NCBI GenBank assembly: GCA_030834695.1
Contig: JAUQXK010000051.1
Coordinates: forward strand, 1-64,000
Source: Desulfobacterales bacterium
GTDB taxonomy: Bacteria; Desulfobacterota; Desulfobacteria; Desulfobacterales; SpSt-501
Reading direction: 5' to 3'
Length of the DNA stretch: 64,000 bases
Position numbers and translations under genes: made by a program. The notes beneath the pieces are model-generated. The model did no database searches, had not been told where the DNA came from, and worked only from the letters and a program-made list of their open reading frames with translations. Of the stretch, positions 17,781-26,442 are shown one piece after another (position 1 is the first letter of the stretch; each line of letters starts with the position of its first letter).

Positions 17781-17809
17781 TGCCTACGGGAAAAAAGCAG
17801 GTTTGTCAA
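17781..17809 (-). promoter_or_regulatory. Candidate sigma70 promoter of cooS
   Basis: On the minus strand, TTGACA (17804-17809) is followed after 17 bases by TAGGCA (17781-17786). The -35 is perfect and the -10 poor. Confidence 0.35.
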
Positions 17810-18047
17810 GGGTCAGAGCCCATTACGCGTTCCCGGGGAGCTTGTCATCGACCGGTCCGCCGGATCGAAAGGCGCCGAAAGCCTGCACTTCATCATTTTT
17901 ACGGTTGAAACCGTTCTTGTTTTGTAATAATTTTAAATCCGACTGGCTGCTCAACGTTCAGCCAGCCAAACCGAATCCTCCATCATCTTCCCCCCCGGCG
18001 AAGCGATTGTGTTGCCGGCGGGCGTCACGCCAGGAAGGGGAACAGGA

Positions 18048-18341
18048 ATGTCTGATACGAGCAGCAACGGACCCGAAGAAGGGAAAACTCAGCCGGATGT
18101 CAAGATATACTCGCTGAGCACCTGCAGCCACTGCAGGGCGGCCAAGAAATTTTTGGGAGAGTGCACCATTAAATATGAGTTCGTGGACGTGGACATGCTC
18201 GAGGGTGACGAGCGCAGGGCCATCATCGAAGACGTCAAGAAATTCAACCCGCGTTGCTCGTTTCCGACGGTCATTATCGGAGACAAGGTCATCGTGGGAT
18301 ACAAGGAAAAAGAAATCAAGGAGGCCCTGGGGCTGGAATGA
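18048..18341 (+). CDS. Glutaredoxin family protein
   Basis: 97 residues from the ATG at 18048 (GGAAGGGG ends 7 bases before it; an upstream GTG at 18009 is less likely). Thioredoxin fold with an intact dithiol active site C26-S-H-C29 after the first strand (VKIYSLSTCSHC), the cis-proline block SFPTVIIG near residue 73 and a GYKEKEIKEALG C-terminal helix. The next gene, an FTR catalytic chain, overlaps its stop by ATGA, so the two are translationally coupled and probably form an electron-transfer pair. The acidic, non-conserved first 15 residues are an add-on. Confidence 0.9.
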   Translation: MSDTSSNGPEEGKTQPDVKIYSLSTCSHCRAAKKFLGECTIKYEFVDVDMLEGDERRAIIEDVKKFNPRCSFPTVIIGDKVIVGYKEKEIKEALGLE

Positions 18342-18670
18342 ATGCGCAGCAGCTCTACGACATGATGAAAAAGGTTCAGGAGCCCAAAGGCTATTATTTC
18401 AACCGGGACCGTGAACGCGTGGACGAACTGCTTGAGTCGCTGTTGGTGAACAAGCAGCGTTACGGGTATATGGGATGCCCCTGCCGTCTGCTCGTCGGCG
18501 ATCGGGAGAAGGACCGGGATATCATCTGTCCGTGCGTTTACAGTGTTCCGGACATTGCCGAGTTCGGCAGTTGCTACTGCAACCTTTACGTTTCCAAGGA
18601 CTGGAACGAAGGCAAGATCCCGCGCGACTATGTGCCCGAACGGCGTCCCCCCGAAAAAATGCCTTTCTAA
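18338..18670 (+). CDS. Ferredoxin-thioredoxin reductase catalytic chain
   Basis: 110 residues from ATG 18338, overlapping the glutaredoxin stop (ATGA). All six diagnostic cysteines are present as three CxC pairs: C47-P-C49, C64-P-C66 and C79-Y-C81, which bind a 4Fe-4S cluster and a redox-active disulfide. It reduces a thioredoxin-like partner with electrons from ferredoxin. The plant-type variable chain is absent, as usual in anaerobes. Its tight coupling to a glutaredoxin suggests that this protein is its acceptor. Confidence 0.93.
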   Translation: MNAQQLYDMMKKVQEPKGYYFNRDRERVDELLESLLVNKQRYGYMGCPCRLLVGDREKDRDIICPCVYSVPDIAEFGSCYCNLYVSKDWNEGKIPRDYVPERRPPEKMPF

Positions 18671-18782
18671 GCGTTCTTGTCGGTTCAGGGTCGGCAGACC
18701 AGCTTTAATGCAGCAGACGGTGCCGACGGCTGATAGGCGACGGTGAGGGGTGCAACCCCAATCAAGGAATGAGAGGTGCCTG

Positions 18783-19970
18783 ATGGAAGAAGAGTGCAAA
18801 ATTACACTCAACACCGGGTTGCGGGGCGTCACCATCGCCAATACCCGGATTTGCGAGGTCGACGGGAAGAACGGACGTCTGATCTACCGCGGATACAAGA
18901 TTCAGGACCTGGCTCATGCGAGCTATGAAGAGGTCGTTCACCTGCTGTTGTATGAATATCTGCCAATGGCGGAAGAGCTCAAGTCATATCGTAAGCGGCT
19001 GGCCGCCGAACGCGGGCTTCCCGCTTCTTTGATGGCGGCCCTCCGAACTTGCCCTTCCAAGGCGCATCCGATGGACGTTTTGCAGGCGGCGGTACCCATG
19101 CTCGCCAGCCATGACCCCGACATTGCAGAATACTCGAAGGAAGCCGCCCTGCGTGTGGCCCATCGACTGGTTGCCAAGTTTCCGACCATTATCGCCGCGT
19201 GGCACCGTATCCGCAGCGGATTGGATCCGGTCGCCCCTTCGCCCGAGCTCGACCATGCCGCGAACTTTATCTATATGCTGAACGGCCAGGTGCCGGAGGA
19301 GACTGCGATTCGGGCGATCGAAACCGCACTCGTCCTGCACGCCGAGCATGCTTTCAACGCCTCTACGTTTGCCGCCCGCGAGGTGGCTTCCACCCAGGCG
19401 CACATGTACGCGGCGGTCGCTGCCGGCGTGGGTTCGCTGTCCGGGGCGCTGCACGGCGGGGCGAACGCCAAGGTCATGCAGATGTTGCTCAAGCTCGGCA
19501 GCCCCGACAAAGTGGCGGATTTCGTCAATGTCGAGCTCGACGCCGGCCGCAAGCTTTTTGGGCTCGGCCATGCGGTCTACGACGTGGACGACCCTCGTGC
19601 CCACATCCTGGCGCCCATGTCGAAAGCCTTGGGCGATCGAACCGGCAACCCACGCTGGTACGAAATGTCCACGCTGATCGAGAAGACGGCCAAGGAGATC
19701 TTCCGTGAGCGTAAAAACGCCGATATCCCTGTAAACGTTGATTTTTACAGCGCCTCGCTGTACTACTATCTGGGCATTCCGGTGGACTTGTTCACGCCGG
19801 TGTTCGCCATTGCGCGTGTGGCCGGATGGGCCGCTCATGTTATCGAAGAGCAGTTTGGCGGCGCAGCGGCCAAGCCCGTGCTTTACCGGCCGGAGTCCGA
19901 ATACATCGGCGATTACTGCGGCCCGGAAGTGTGCGAATTCGTCCCGATTGAAAAGCGCAAAAAGGGATAG
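18783..19970 (+). CDS. Citrate synthase (citrate/2-methylcitrate synthase family)
   Basis: 395 residues from ATG 18783 with GAGAGG six bases upstream; the in-frame extension to 18750 is rejected. The short citrate-synthase form shows the N-terminal GLRGVTIANTRICEVDG and RGYKIQDLA blocks. The catalytic triad is visible as GALHGGAN (first His), GLGHAVYDVDDPRA (second His) and VNVDFYSA (Asp). Arginines that bind citrate and CoA lie nearby. It condenses acetyl-CoA (or propionyl-CoA) with oxaloacetate; the two activities cannot be separated by eye. It is followed by a Fur-type regulator. Confidence 0.93.
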   Translation: MEEECKITLNTGLRGVTIANTRICEVDGKNGRLIYRGYKIQDLAHASYEEVVHLLLYEYLPMAEELKSYRKRLAAERGLPASLMAALRTCPSKAHPMDVLQAAVPMLASHDPDIAEYSKEAALRVAHRLVAKFPTIIAAWHRIRSGLDPVAPSPELDHAANFIYMLNGQVPEETAIRAIETALVLHAEHAFNASTFAAREVASTQAHMYAAVAAGVGSLSGALHGGANAKVMQMLLKLGSPDKVADFVNVELDAGRKLFGLGHAVYDVDDPRAHILAPMSKALGDRTGNPRWYEMSTLIEKTAKEIFRERKNADIPVNVDFYSASLYYYLGIPVDLFTPVFAIARVAGWAAHVIEEQFGGAAAKPVLYRPESEYIGDYCGPEVCEFVPIEKRKKG

Positions 19971-20036
19971 CCGGGTCTTTTGATCGTACGCCCTGATCCG
20001 TCTTATTCGGTCCCGATACCAGAAAGGCAAGAAGCT

Positions 20037-20474
20037 GTGCTGAATCCGTCCAGGCTGCGGATGACACGACAACGGATGGTGATTCTTGAGGAATTGCGCA
20101 AGGTCAACACCCATCCGAGCGCCGATGAAATTTATGAAATGGTGCGCAAGCGCCTGCCCCGAGTCAGCCTCGGGACGATCTATCGCAATCTTGAAATTCT
20201 TTCCGGGTCCGGTGAAATCCAAAAGCTGGATTCAGGCAGCAGCCTGAAACGCTTTGATGGCCGGGCGGACTGCCATCACCACATCCGCTGCGAACGGTGC
20301 GACCGGCTGGCAGACATTTTCTTTGATCCGGGAGTGGACCTGAACTCCCGCGTCAGGGATTTTACCGACTTCTCCGTTATCGGCCACAAACTGGAGTTCG
20401 TGGGTGTCTGCCCGGATTGCCGGCGCTCTTCGGAAGCCGGCTTACACGCAGCCAGGAATCTTCCCACAGACTGA
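20037..20474 (+). CDS. Fur-family transcriptional repressor (PerR-like)
   Basis: About 145 residues from the GTG at 20037, with AAAGG nine bases upstream; a TTG at 19980 would add a poorly conserved leader. The winged helix (MTRQRMVILEELRK, HPSADEIYEMV, VSLGTIYRNLEIL) is followed by the metal/dimerisation domain with CHHHIRCERC and a final CPDC zinc pair. It is shorter at the N-terminus than classical Fur and resembles PerR. Its place just after citrate synthase and the redox pair fits peroxide- or iron-responsive control, but the metal cannot be told from sequence. Confidence 0.9.
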   Translation: MLNPSRLRMTRQRMVILEELRKVNTHPSADEIYEMVRKRLPRVSLGTIYRNLEILSGSGEIQKLDSGSSLKRFDGRADCHHHIRCERCDRLADIFFDPGVDLNSRVRDFTDFSVIGHKLEFVGVCPDCRRSSEAGLHAARNLPTD

Positions 20475-20513
20475 TCTCCTATCGTTTTCAGGGCGTTCAA
20501 TTTCAGCCTGCCG

Positions 20514-20542
20514 TTGACAAACTCTAGCGTGCGACCTAGGGT
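20514..20542 (+). promoter_or_regulatory. Candidate sigma70 promoter of the epimerase gene
   Basis: TTGACA at 20514-20519, 17-base spacer, TAGGGT at 20537-20542, 33 bases before the ATG at 20575. Confidence 0.45.
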
Positions 20543-20574
20543 GACGGTAATCCACATCCGGGGGTAGGGAATCC

Positions 20575-21486
20575 ATGAAAATCCTGGTCACCGGGGCGTC
20601 CGGCTTCATCGGTACGCACCTGTGCCGATCATTGCTGAGCCGCAACCATCGGGTGATCGGCATGGGCCGCTCGGCAGCGAAAAGCCGGATCGCGCATGAA
20701 GGGTATCGATTCATCGCAGCCGACACAACCCGTCCGGGTCCGTGGCAGGAGAACTTATCCGCGATCGACGCCGTGATCAATCTGGCCGGAAGATCGATTT
20801 TCGGGCGCTGGACCGAGGCCGTCAAAAACGAAATCCGTGAAAGCCGCATCCTGACCACCCGCCATTTGGTCCAGGGCTTGGCGGCGGGGAGAGGAACGAC
20901 GTTCATCAGCGCATCCGGCGTAGGATTCTACGGCAGCCGCGGCGACGACATCCTCACGGAGAATGAGCCGGCCGGTGAGGACTTCCTGGCCCGGCTGTCG
21001 GTGGATTGGGAAGGCGAAGCGCTCATCGCCGCGGAAAAGGGCGCGCGGGTGGTTTTGACGCGTTTGGGGGTCGTTTTGGGCGCCGGGGGCGGTGCCCTGG
21101 CCCAGATGATCCCCGCTTTTAAGCGTTTTGTCGGCGGGCCGATCGGCAACGGCCGCCAGTGGTTTCCCTGGATCCACCTGGAGGACCTCATCGCGGCGGT
21201 GCATTTTCTGCTCGAACATCCGGACATCAGCGGGGCGGTCAATTTCTGCGCACCGGCCCCGGTCTTGAACCGCGATCTGGCAGCGGCGCTCGGCAAGGCC
21301 CTGAACCGTCCGGCCTTCATGCCCGCGCCCGCCTTCGTGATCCGCATGGTCCTCGGTGAATTTGCCGAGGTGCTGCTCGGCAGCCAGCGGGCGATTCCGC
21401 AGAAACTGCAGGAACATCGATTCGCGTTTCATTACCCGGACATCGAGGCCGCCCTGCAGGCGGCGGTTCGTGCGGCTGCGGCATGA
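20575..21486 (+). CDS. TIGR01777 family SDR-type epimerase
   Basis: 303 residues, family length. NAD(P)-binding extended SDR fold with GASGFIG at 7-13, INLAGRSIFGRWTE (typical of TIGR01777), an FISASGVGFYGSRGDD block holding the active-site Tyr region, and the C-terminal DUF1731 tail (VLLGSQRAIPQKLQEHRFAFHYP). Relatives include YfcH and SulA-like plant proteins; the substrate is unknown. It has its own candidate promoter. Confidence 0.92.
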   Translation: MKILVTGASGFIGTHLCRSLLSRNHRVIGMGRSAAKSRIAHEGYRFIAADTTRPGPWQENLSAIDAVINLAGRSIFGRWTEAVKNEIRESRILTTRHLVQGLAAGRGTTFISASGVGFYGSRGDDILTENEPAGEDFLARLSVDWEGEALIAAEKGARVVLTRLGVVLGAGGGALAQMIPAFKRFVGGPIGNGRQWFPWIHLEDLIAAVHFLLEHPDISGAVNFCAPAPVLNRDLAAALGKALNRPAFMPAPAFVIRMVLGEFAEVLLGSQRAIPQKLQEHRFAFHYPDIEAALQAAVRAAAA

Positions 21487-21520
21487 CTCCGCAGGGGCAT
21501 CGACCCGACAGAGGCTCGGA

Positions 21521-22069
21521 ATGACGACATTCGACGACCTGAAGGGGTCCGCACGGGAATTTCTGACGCGATTGTACGAACAAACCGGCGGAGAGACCTC
21601 GCGGCAGCATTCGATGTATGATATCGGAAAAAATTTGGGCTGGGAGCGGGAGGCGGCCTCGCAGGCCGCTCAAGACCTCATGGCGGACGGCCTGGTGGAA
21701 ATCCGTACTTTGTCCGGAGGAATCGGTTTGAGCGCAGCCGGGGCCGAGGCCATACGCGCAGCCCTCGGCCCTATGAACCCGGCTTCCGCCCTGCCGCGGC
21801 TGGGAACCGGCCGCATCCTGGATCCACCCGTCTGTCAGGCCGTCGCCCAGGTCTGCGACGGCATCAAGGCCCAGGCCGGCAGCTTAGGGCTGGATTTCGA
21901 CAGCCTCGCCGAGTTGGTGGCCGATCTCAAGACCGTTGCCGACCAGTTGGGTTCCCCCAAACCGAAAACCGCTGTCGTTCGCGAAAGCCTGCGCTCGATC
22001 GAAGGCGTGTTGAAACGCTTCGCAGGAAATAAACGCCTGGCCGACATCCGCGTTCTGATCGGAGAGTAA
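21521..22069 (+). CDS. Hypothetical protein with winged-helix N-terminus
   Basis: 182 residues from ATG 21521. Residues 1-70 look like a winged helix (FLTRLYEQTGGE, AASQAAQDLMADGLVEI, GGIGLSAAGAEAI). The remainder (about 85-182) is helical and ends in a leucine/arginine-rich segment (RESLRSIEGVLKRFAGNKRL) that may mediate dimerisation. I do not recognise a named family. It follows the epimerase by 34 bases and precedes exonuclease III by 25, so co-transcription is likely. Confidence 0.8.
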   Translation: MTTFDDLKGSAREFLTRLYEQTGGETSRQHSMYDIGKNLGWEREAASQAAQDLMADGLVEIRTLSGGIGLSAAGAEAIRAALGPMNPASALPRLGTGRILDPPVCQAVAQVCDGIKAQAGSLGLDFDSLAELVADLKTVADQLGSPKPKTAVVRESLRSIEGVLKRFAGNKRLADIRVLIGE

Positions 22070-22094
22070 AAAACGCTGCCCCAACGGAGGAGGC

Positions 22095-22889
22095 ATGCCC
22101 CAACCGAAAAAACATCTCAAGCTCATATCCTGGAATGTCAACGGCCTGCGGGCGGCGATGAAAAAGGATTTTTTGGGTACGCTCCAAAAGCTGGACGCCG
22201 ACGTGGTCGCCATCCAAGAGACCAAGCTCCAGGATGCCCAGCTGGACGCCGACATGAGCCGCATCGCAGCCTATGAGTCCTACTGGTCCCACTGCGCGGT
22301 CAAGAAGGGTTACAGCGGGGTGGGGACTTACAGCCGGGTGGCGCCGGCCGGGGTAAGCTACGGGGTCGGCGAAACGCGCTTCGATGCCGAGGGCCGGATC
22401 ATCGAAATGGATTTCGGCAGTTTCCTGTTCTTCAACGTTTACTTTCCCAACGGCCAGATGAGCGCGGAGCGGCTGCAGTACAAGCTCGATTTTTACGAGA
22501 CCTTTTTCGATTACGCCGACGACCGCCGGAAAGGCGGAAAAAGCCTCGTCATCTGCGGAGATTACAACACGGCCCACAACGAAATCGACCTCGCCAACCC
22601 CAAGGCCAACGAGGACAGCTCCGGATTCCTGAGAATCGAACGGGACTGGCTGGATCGCATGGTAGCCCGGGGCTACGTCGACACCTTTCGCCACTTCCAT
22701 CCCGACGCGGTGAAATACTCATGGTGGACCTACCGCTTCAAGGCGCGCGAGCGGAACATCGGATGGCGGATCGACTACTTTTTCGTGACCAAAGACCTGA
22801 TCGAGACCGGCCGGGCCAAAGAAGCCTTCATCGACAACGACGTCCATGGGTCGGACCACTGCCCCATCGGGCTGGTGGTGGAGCTTTAA
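22095..22889 (+). CDS. xth: Exodeoxyribonuclease III / AP endonuclease
   Basis: 264 residues. The endonuclease/exonuclease/phosphatase fold has all family blocks: ISWNVNGLRAA, AIQETKLQ (metal Glu), YSGVGTYSR, GDYNTAHNEIDLANPK (catalytic Asp/Asn), RIDYFFV and the final GSDHCPI (Asp-His). It cleaves DNA at abasic sites and trims 3' ends in base-excision repair. GGAGGAGG lies just before the start. It is followed without a gap by a flavoprotein gene. Confidence 0.96.
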   Translation: MPQPKKHLKLISWNVNGLRAAMKKDFLGTLQKLDADVVAIQETKLQDAQLDADMSRIAAYESYWSHCAVKKGYSGVGTYSRVAPAGVSYGVGETRFDAEGRIIEMDFGSFLFFNVYFPNGQMSAERLQYKLDFYETFFDYADDRRKGGKSLVICGDYNTAHNEIDLANPKANEDSSGFLRIERDWLDRMVARGYVDTFRHFHPDAVKYSWWTYRFKARERNIGWRIDYFFVTKDLIETGRAKEAFIDNDVHGSDHCPIGLVVEL

Positions 22890-23534
22890 ATGGAACATCC
22901 GCGGATCGTGGCGTTGTACGGAAGCCCCCGGCGGCAAGGCAATACGGCGACGCTTCTGAAACAGGCGGTGGCCGGCGCGCGCGACGCCGGCGCCCAGGTG
23001 GAAGAGTTCGTGCTGCGGGACCTCCGGCTGTCCGCCTGCCTGGAAATCTACAGTTGTCGGCAGGACGGCGAGTGCCGCATCCGGGACGATTTCCAGAAGG
23101 TTCGCGACCAGGTCCTGGCCAGTGCCGGTCTGATGCTCGCCTCACCGATCTTCTATTATGCGGTGAGCGCCCACACCAAAATCCTTATGGACCGGTTTCA
23201 TTCGCTCTGGGTCAAAAAGTACTGGGTGGATGCGCAGCGGAACCCGGCGCCGGGCGCGCGCCGCAAGGGCCTTTTTATTTCGGCGGGGGCCACCCGCGGC
23301 AGGCGGTTGTTCGACGGAACGCTGCTCAGCGTGCGGTATTTTTTCGATACCCTGGACATGGATCTCTGGAAAGCGCTGCTCTACCGGGGGCTGGAACATG
23401 AGGGCGAGGCTCAGGCGCACTCCGACTATCTGAACGAAACTTACCGCGCCGGCCGGGACCTTGCCGAAGCCCTTCGGGCGATGCCCCCGCCGGCGCCGTC
23501 AACCGATAACCCCGAAGGAAGATATGCCACTTAA
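22890..23534 (+). CDS. NADPH-dependent FMN reductase / flavodoxin-family protein
   Basis: 214 residues; the ATG abuts the exonuclease stop (TAAATG) and uses a GGTGGAG ribosome site inside the upstream gene. The flavodoxin-like fold has the FMN phosphate loop GSPRRQGNT at 12-20, a cysteine-rich loop (ACLEIYSCRQDGEC), then ASPIFYYAVSAHTKILMDR, which is standard for this family. It probably reduces a quinone, metal or cluster-bearing partner. The partner is unknown. Confidence 0.88.
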   Translation: MEHPRIVALYGSPRRQGNTATLLKQAVAGARDAGAQVEEFVLRDLRLSACLEIYSCRQDGECRIRDDFQKVRDQVLASAGLMLASPIFYYAVSAHTKILMDRFHSLWVKKYWVDAQRNPAPGARRKGLFISAGATRGRRLFDGTLLSVRYFFDTLDMDLWKALLYRGLEHEGEAQAHSDYLNETYRAGRDLAEALRAMPPPAPSTDNPEGRYAT

Positions 23535-24408
23535 CTTTGAAGCGATTTCACTCGACCGGCAGAAAGACTATCTGGAATTGCTGGGCCGTTGCCCCCAGGT
23601 CGCCTCGGACTACAGCTTTCTCAACATCTGGGCCTGGGCTGAGGAATACGGCCTGCTCTGGGCCTGGGACGGGCCGTTGGTTTGGCTCAAACAGACCCGG
23701 CCGCGCGAAGTCCTCTGGGCCCCGATCGGCCCATGGGAGCGCATCGAATGGGGTCCGCATTGGGTTTCAACGGTTTTCCGCGGAAGCGTGTTCATCCGGG
23801 TCCCCGAGAAACTGGCAGACATCTGGCAATCCCATTTTGGGCAGCGGATCACCGTAGAGCCGGAACGGGGCCAATGGGACTATCTCTACGCCGCCCGAGA
23901 CCTGATCGAACTGCCGGGCAACCGCTTCCATAAGAAGAAAAATCTTTTAAACCAGTTCCTGAAGTCTTACAGCTACACGTATGTCGACTTCGGGTCCAAA
24001 CTCATCGAACAAGCCATGGCCATGCAGGAAGATTGGTGCACCTGGCGCGACTGCGAATCATCCGACCTCCTGGCCGCCGAAAACCGCGCCATTCTGCGGG
24101 TGCTGGACAACTGGAATCGATTCGAATCCATCATGGGGGGGGCGCTTTTCGTCGAGAACATCATCGTGGCCTACACCCTGGCTGAGCCTCTGACCGCGGA
24201 CACCCTGGTCATCCACTTCGAGAAGGGCTGCCCCGCCTACAAGGGCGGATATCAGGCGATCAACCAGATGTTCCTCGCGCATGCCGCCGACGGCTATCAA
24301 TTCGTCAACCGTGAACAGGACCTCGACAGCGATGGGCTGCGCAAGGCCAAGCTCTCGTACAATCCGTTCGACTTTCTGCGTAAGTCGAAAGTGACCTTTT
24401 CCGGATGA
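23524..24408 (+). CDS. DUF2156 domain protein (phosphatidylglycerol lysyltransferase-like C-domain)
   Basis: 294 residues from ATG 23524, overlapping the previous gene by 11 bases, with GGAAG upstream. The doubled GNAT-like fold of DUF2156 is indicated by ASDYSFLNIWAWAEEYG near residue 24, NRFHKKKNLLNQFLKSY near 136, and the C-terminal YKGGYQAINQMFLAH and FVNREQDLDSDGLRKAKLSY. It resembles the soluble lysyl-transferase domain of MprF, but without the membrane part. Cytoplasmic enzyme of unknown acceptor. Confidence 0.88.
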   Translation: MPLNFEAISLDRQKDYLELLGRCPQVASDYSFLNIWAWAEEYGLLWAWDGPLVWLKQTRPREVLWAPIGPWERIEWGPHWVSTVFRGSVFIRVPEKLADIWQSHFGQRITVEPERGQWDYLYAARDLIELPGNRFHKKKNLLNQFLKSYSYTYVDFGSKLIEQAMAMQEDWCTWRDCESSDLLAAENRAILRVLDNWNRFESIMGGALFVENIIVAYTLAEPLTADTLVIHFEKGCPAYKGGYQAINQMFLAHAADGYQFVNREQDLDSDGLRKAKLSYNPFDFLRKSKVTFSG

Positions 24409-24495
24409 GGGTGACCGCGGTGCTGGCCGCATAAAAATTCCCCGCACCGGATGAAAATTGATCGCCAGCGCATGGCCGATAGAGGGAGGGACGCC

Positions 24496-25485
24496 ATGAG
24501 CACGGACCCTGTCAAACGGACCACATGCAAATTAGAGGTCGAGGCGGTGTCGAACTACCGCACGAGGCTTCCCGAGGTGGTCGAGGCCATCATCGAAAGC
24601 TGCGCCGAGCACGAATGCCCCACGCACATCGACTACGACCCGATCCCCTCCCGCCAGGTGGTGGTGGAGATCATCGACCGGTTGCGGGAGCTGCTCTTTC
24701 CAGGCTACTTCAGCCGGGAAAAGATCGATCCGGTCACCCTGCGCTACAGCCTGGGGCAGGCCACCACGGGGACCTTCGACCTTCTCTCCGAGCAGATCTG
24801 CCGCAGCATCCGCCATGACTGCCTGCGCTACGACCAGCCCTGCACGGACTGCGAAAACCGCGGGCACACCTTGGCGTTGAGGCTGTTGGAAGACATCCCT
24901 GCCATCCGCCGGGTCCTGGCGACCGACGTTCGGGCGACCTTTGAAGGGGACCCCGCCGCCCGCAGCCACGACGAGATCATCTTCAGCTACCCCGGCGTTT
25001 ACGCGATGGCGGTCTACCGCGTGGCGCACCGCCTCTGGGAGCTGGACGTGCCGCTGCTGCCGCGGATCATGACCGAGCATGCCCACAGCGTTACCGGCAT
25101 CGACATCCATCCCGGCGCGCAGATCGACGAGAGCTTCGTCATCGACCATGGAACCGGCGTCGTCGTCGGCGAAACCACCCGGATCGGCCGAAACGTGCGG
25201 ATCTACCAGGGGGTGACGCTGGGGGCGCTGTCTCTTCCCAAGGACGCCGGCCATCAGTACCGGGGCAAGAAACGGCATCCCACCATCGAAGACGATGTCA
25301 TCATCTACTCCGGCGCCACCATCCTGGGCGGCGACACCGTCATCGGCGCGCGCTCGGTGATCGGCGGCAATGTCTGGATCACCGAATCCGTCCCGCCGGA
25401 CACCCGGGTCGTCATGGAAGCCCCCCGCCTGATCTACAAGGCCCGCAACGGGGAAACACCGGGCAAAGGAGAGTTCAAACCATGA
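24496..25485 (+). CDS. cysE: Serine O-acetyltransferase, EpsC/CysE type
   Basis: 329 residues from ATG 24496 with GGGAGGG upstream; the in-frame ATG at 24451 lacks this site. A long helical N-terminal domain (1-170) precedes a left-handed beta-helix with hexapeptide repeats: [40 protein letters not shown] and [16 protein letters not shown]. The catalytic His is in DHGTG. Makes O-acetylserine from serine and acetyl-CoA for cysteine synthesis. The stop overlaps the cysK start (ATGA at 25482), so the two are translationally coupled. Confidence 0.95.
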   Translation: MSTDPVKRTTCKLEVEAVSNYRTRLPEVVEAIIESCAEHECPTHIDYDPIPSRQVVVEIIDRLRELLFPGYFSREKIDPVTLRYSLGQATTGTFDLLSEQICRSIRHDCLRYDQPCTDCENRGHTLALRLLEDIPAIRRVLATDVRATFEGDPAARSHDEIIFSYPGVYAMAVYRVAHRLWELDVPLLPRIMTEHAHSVTGIDIHPGAQIDESFVIDHGTGVVVGETTRIGRNVRIYQGVTLGALSLPKDAGHQYRGKKRHPTIEDDVIIYSGATILGGDTVIGARSVIGGNVWITESVPPDTRVVMEAPRLIYKARNGETPGKGEFKP

Positions 25486-26405
25486 AATACTATGTATCCA
25501 TCGGCAGCACCATCGGGTCGACCCCCATGGTTAAATTGAACCGCATCGCCGGCGGTCTGCCCGTTCAGATGTTCGCCAAGCTGGAGTTTTTCAATCCGCT
25601 GGGCAGCGTCAAAGACCGTATCGCCGCCTCCATGATTGCGGCGGCGGAGCTCGAGGGCCGGATTACACCCGAAACGCTGATCGTCGAACCGACGAGCGGC
25701 AACACCGGCATCGCACTCGCCTTCATCTGCGCGGCGAAGGGCTACCGCTTGTGTCTGACCATGCCCGAGACCATGAGCGTCGAGCGCCGCAAGCTCTTAG
25801 CCCATTTGGGTGCGCAGCTCGTCTTGACCCCCGGGCCGCAGGGTATGCCGGGCGCCATCGACAAGGCGCGCGAGATCCTGGCCGCCGAAAAAAACGCCTA
25901 CATGCCGGACCAGTTCGCCAACCCGGCCAACCCGCGCGTGCACCGTGAGACCACGGCCGAAGAGATCTGGCAGGATACAGAGGGCCGGGCGGACATCCTC
26001 GTCGCCGGGGTGGGCACTGGCGGCACCATCACCGGCGTCTCCCAGACGATCAAGGCGCGCCGGCCGTCGTTCCGCGCCATCGCCGTCGAGCCGGCCGACT
26101 CGCCCGTGCTTTCGGGCGGCAAGAAGGGGCCGCACAAGATTCAGGGCATCGGGGCGGGCTTCGTCCCCGACGTGCTGGACCGATCGATCATCGACGAGGT
26201 TCTCACCGTGAGCAATGAGGCCGCGTTTGAAACGGCGCGCGACCTGGCCCGTCAGGAAGGCATTCTCTGCGGCATTTCCTCCGGTGCCGCTACCTGGGCG
26301 GCCCTGCAGGTCGCCAAGCGGCCCGAATCCGCCGGCAAGATCATCGTGGTCATCCTCGCCAGCACGGGCGAGCGCTATATTTCAACGGAGCTCTTCAGAT
26401 CCTGA
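25482..26405 (+). CDS. cysK: Cysteine synthase (O-acetylserine sulfhydrylase)
   Basis: 307 residues, a fold-type II PLP enzyme. The PLP lysine is in [21 protein letters not shown] binds the substrate carboxylate; [12 protein letters not shown] binds the PLP phosphate; ISSGAA near the C-terminus holds the pyridine nitrogen ligand. The C-terminus ends [17 protein letters not shown]... and then YISTELF, a CysK-type end. Condenses O-acetylserine with sulfide; probably forms the cysteine synthase complex with the upstream acetyltransferase. Confidence 0.96.
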   Translation: MKYYVSIGSTIGSTPMVKLNRIAGGLPVQMFAKLEFFNPLGSVKDRIAASMIAAAELEGRITPETLIVEPTSGNTGIALAFICAAKGYRLCLTMPETMSVERRKLLAHLGAQLVLTPGPQGMPGAIDKAREILAAEKNAYMPDQFANPANPRVHRETTAEEIWQDTEGRADILVAGVGTGGTITGVSQTIKARRPSFRAIAVEPADSPVLSGGKKGPHKIQGIGAGFVPDVLDRSIIDEVLTVSNEAAFETARDLARQEGILCGISSGAATWAALQVAKRPESAGKIIVVILASTGERYISTELFRS

Positions 26406-26442
26406 GAGCGACTCGCTCAACCTGATTGGTGGAGGTTCCCCG

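Larger units (their letters stand above)
17669..18047. other. Intergenic region between cooS and the glutaredoxin gene
   Basis: 379 bases between divergent genes. It contains the palindrome at 17719-17739, a possible cooS promoter at 17781-17809 and a 7-base-stem hairpin CTGGCTG...CAGCCAG at 17943-17965. No coding region is supported. Confidence 0.5.
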
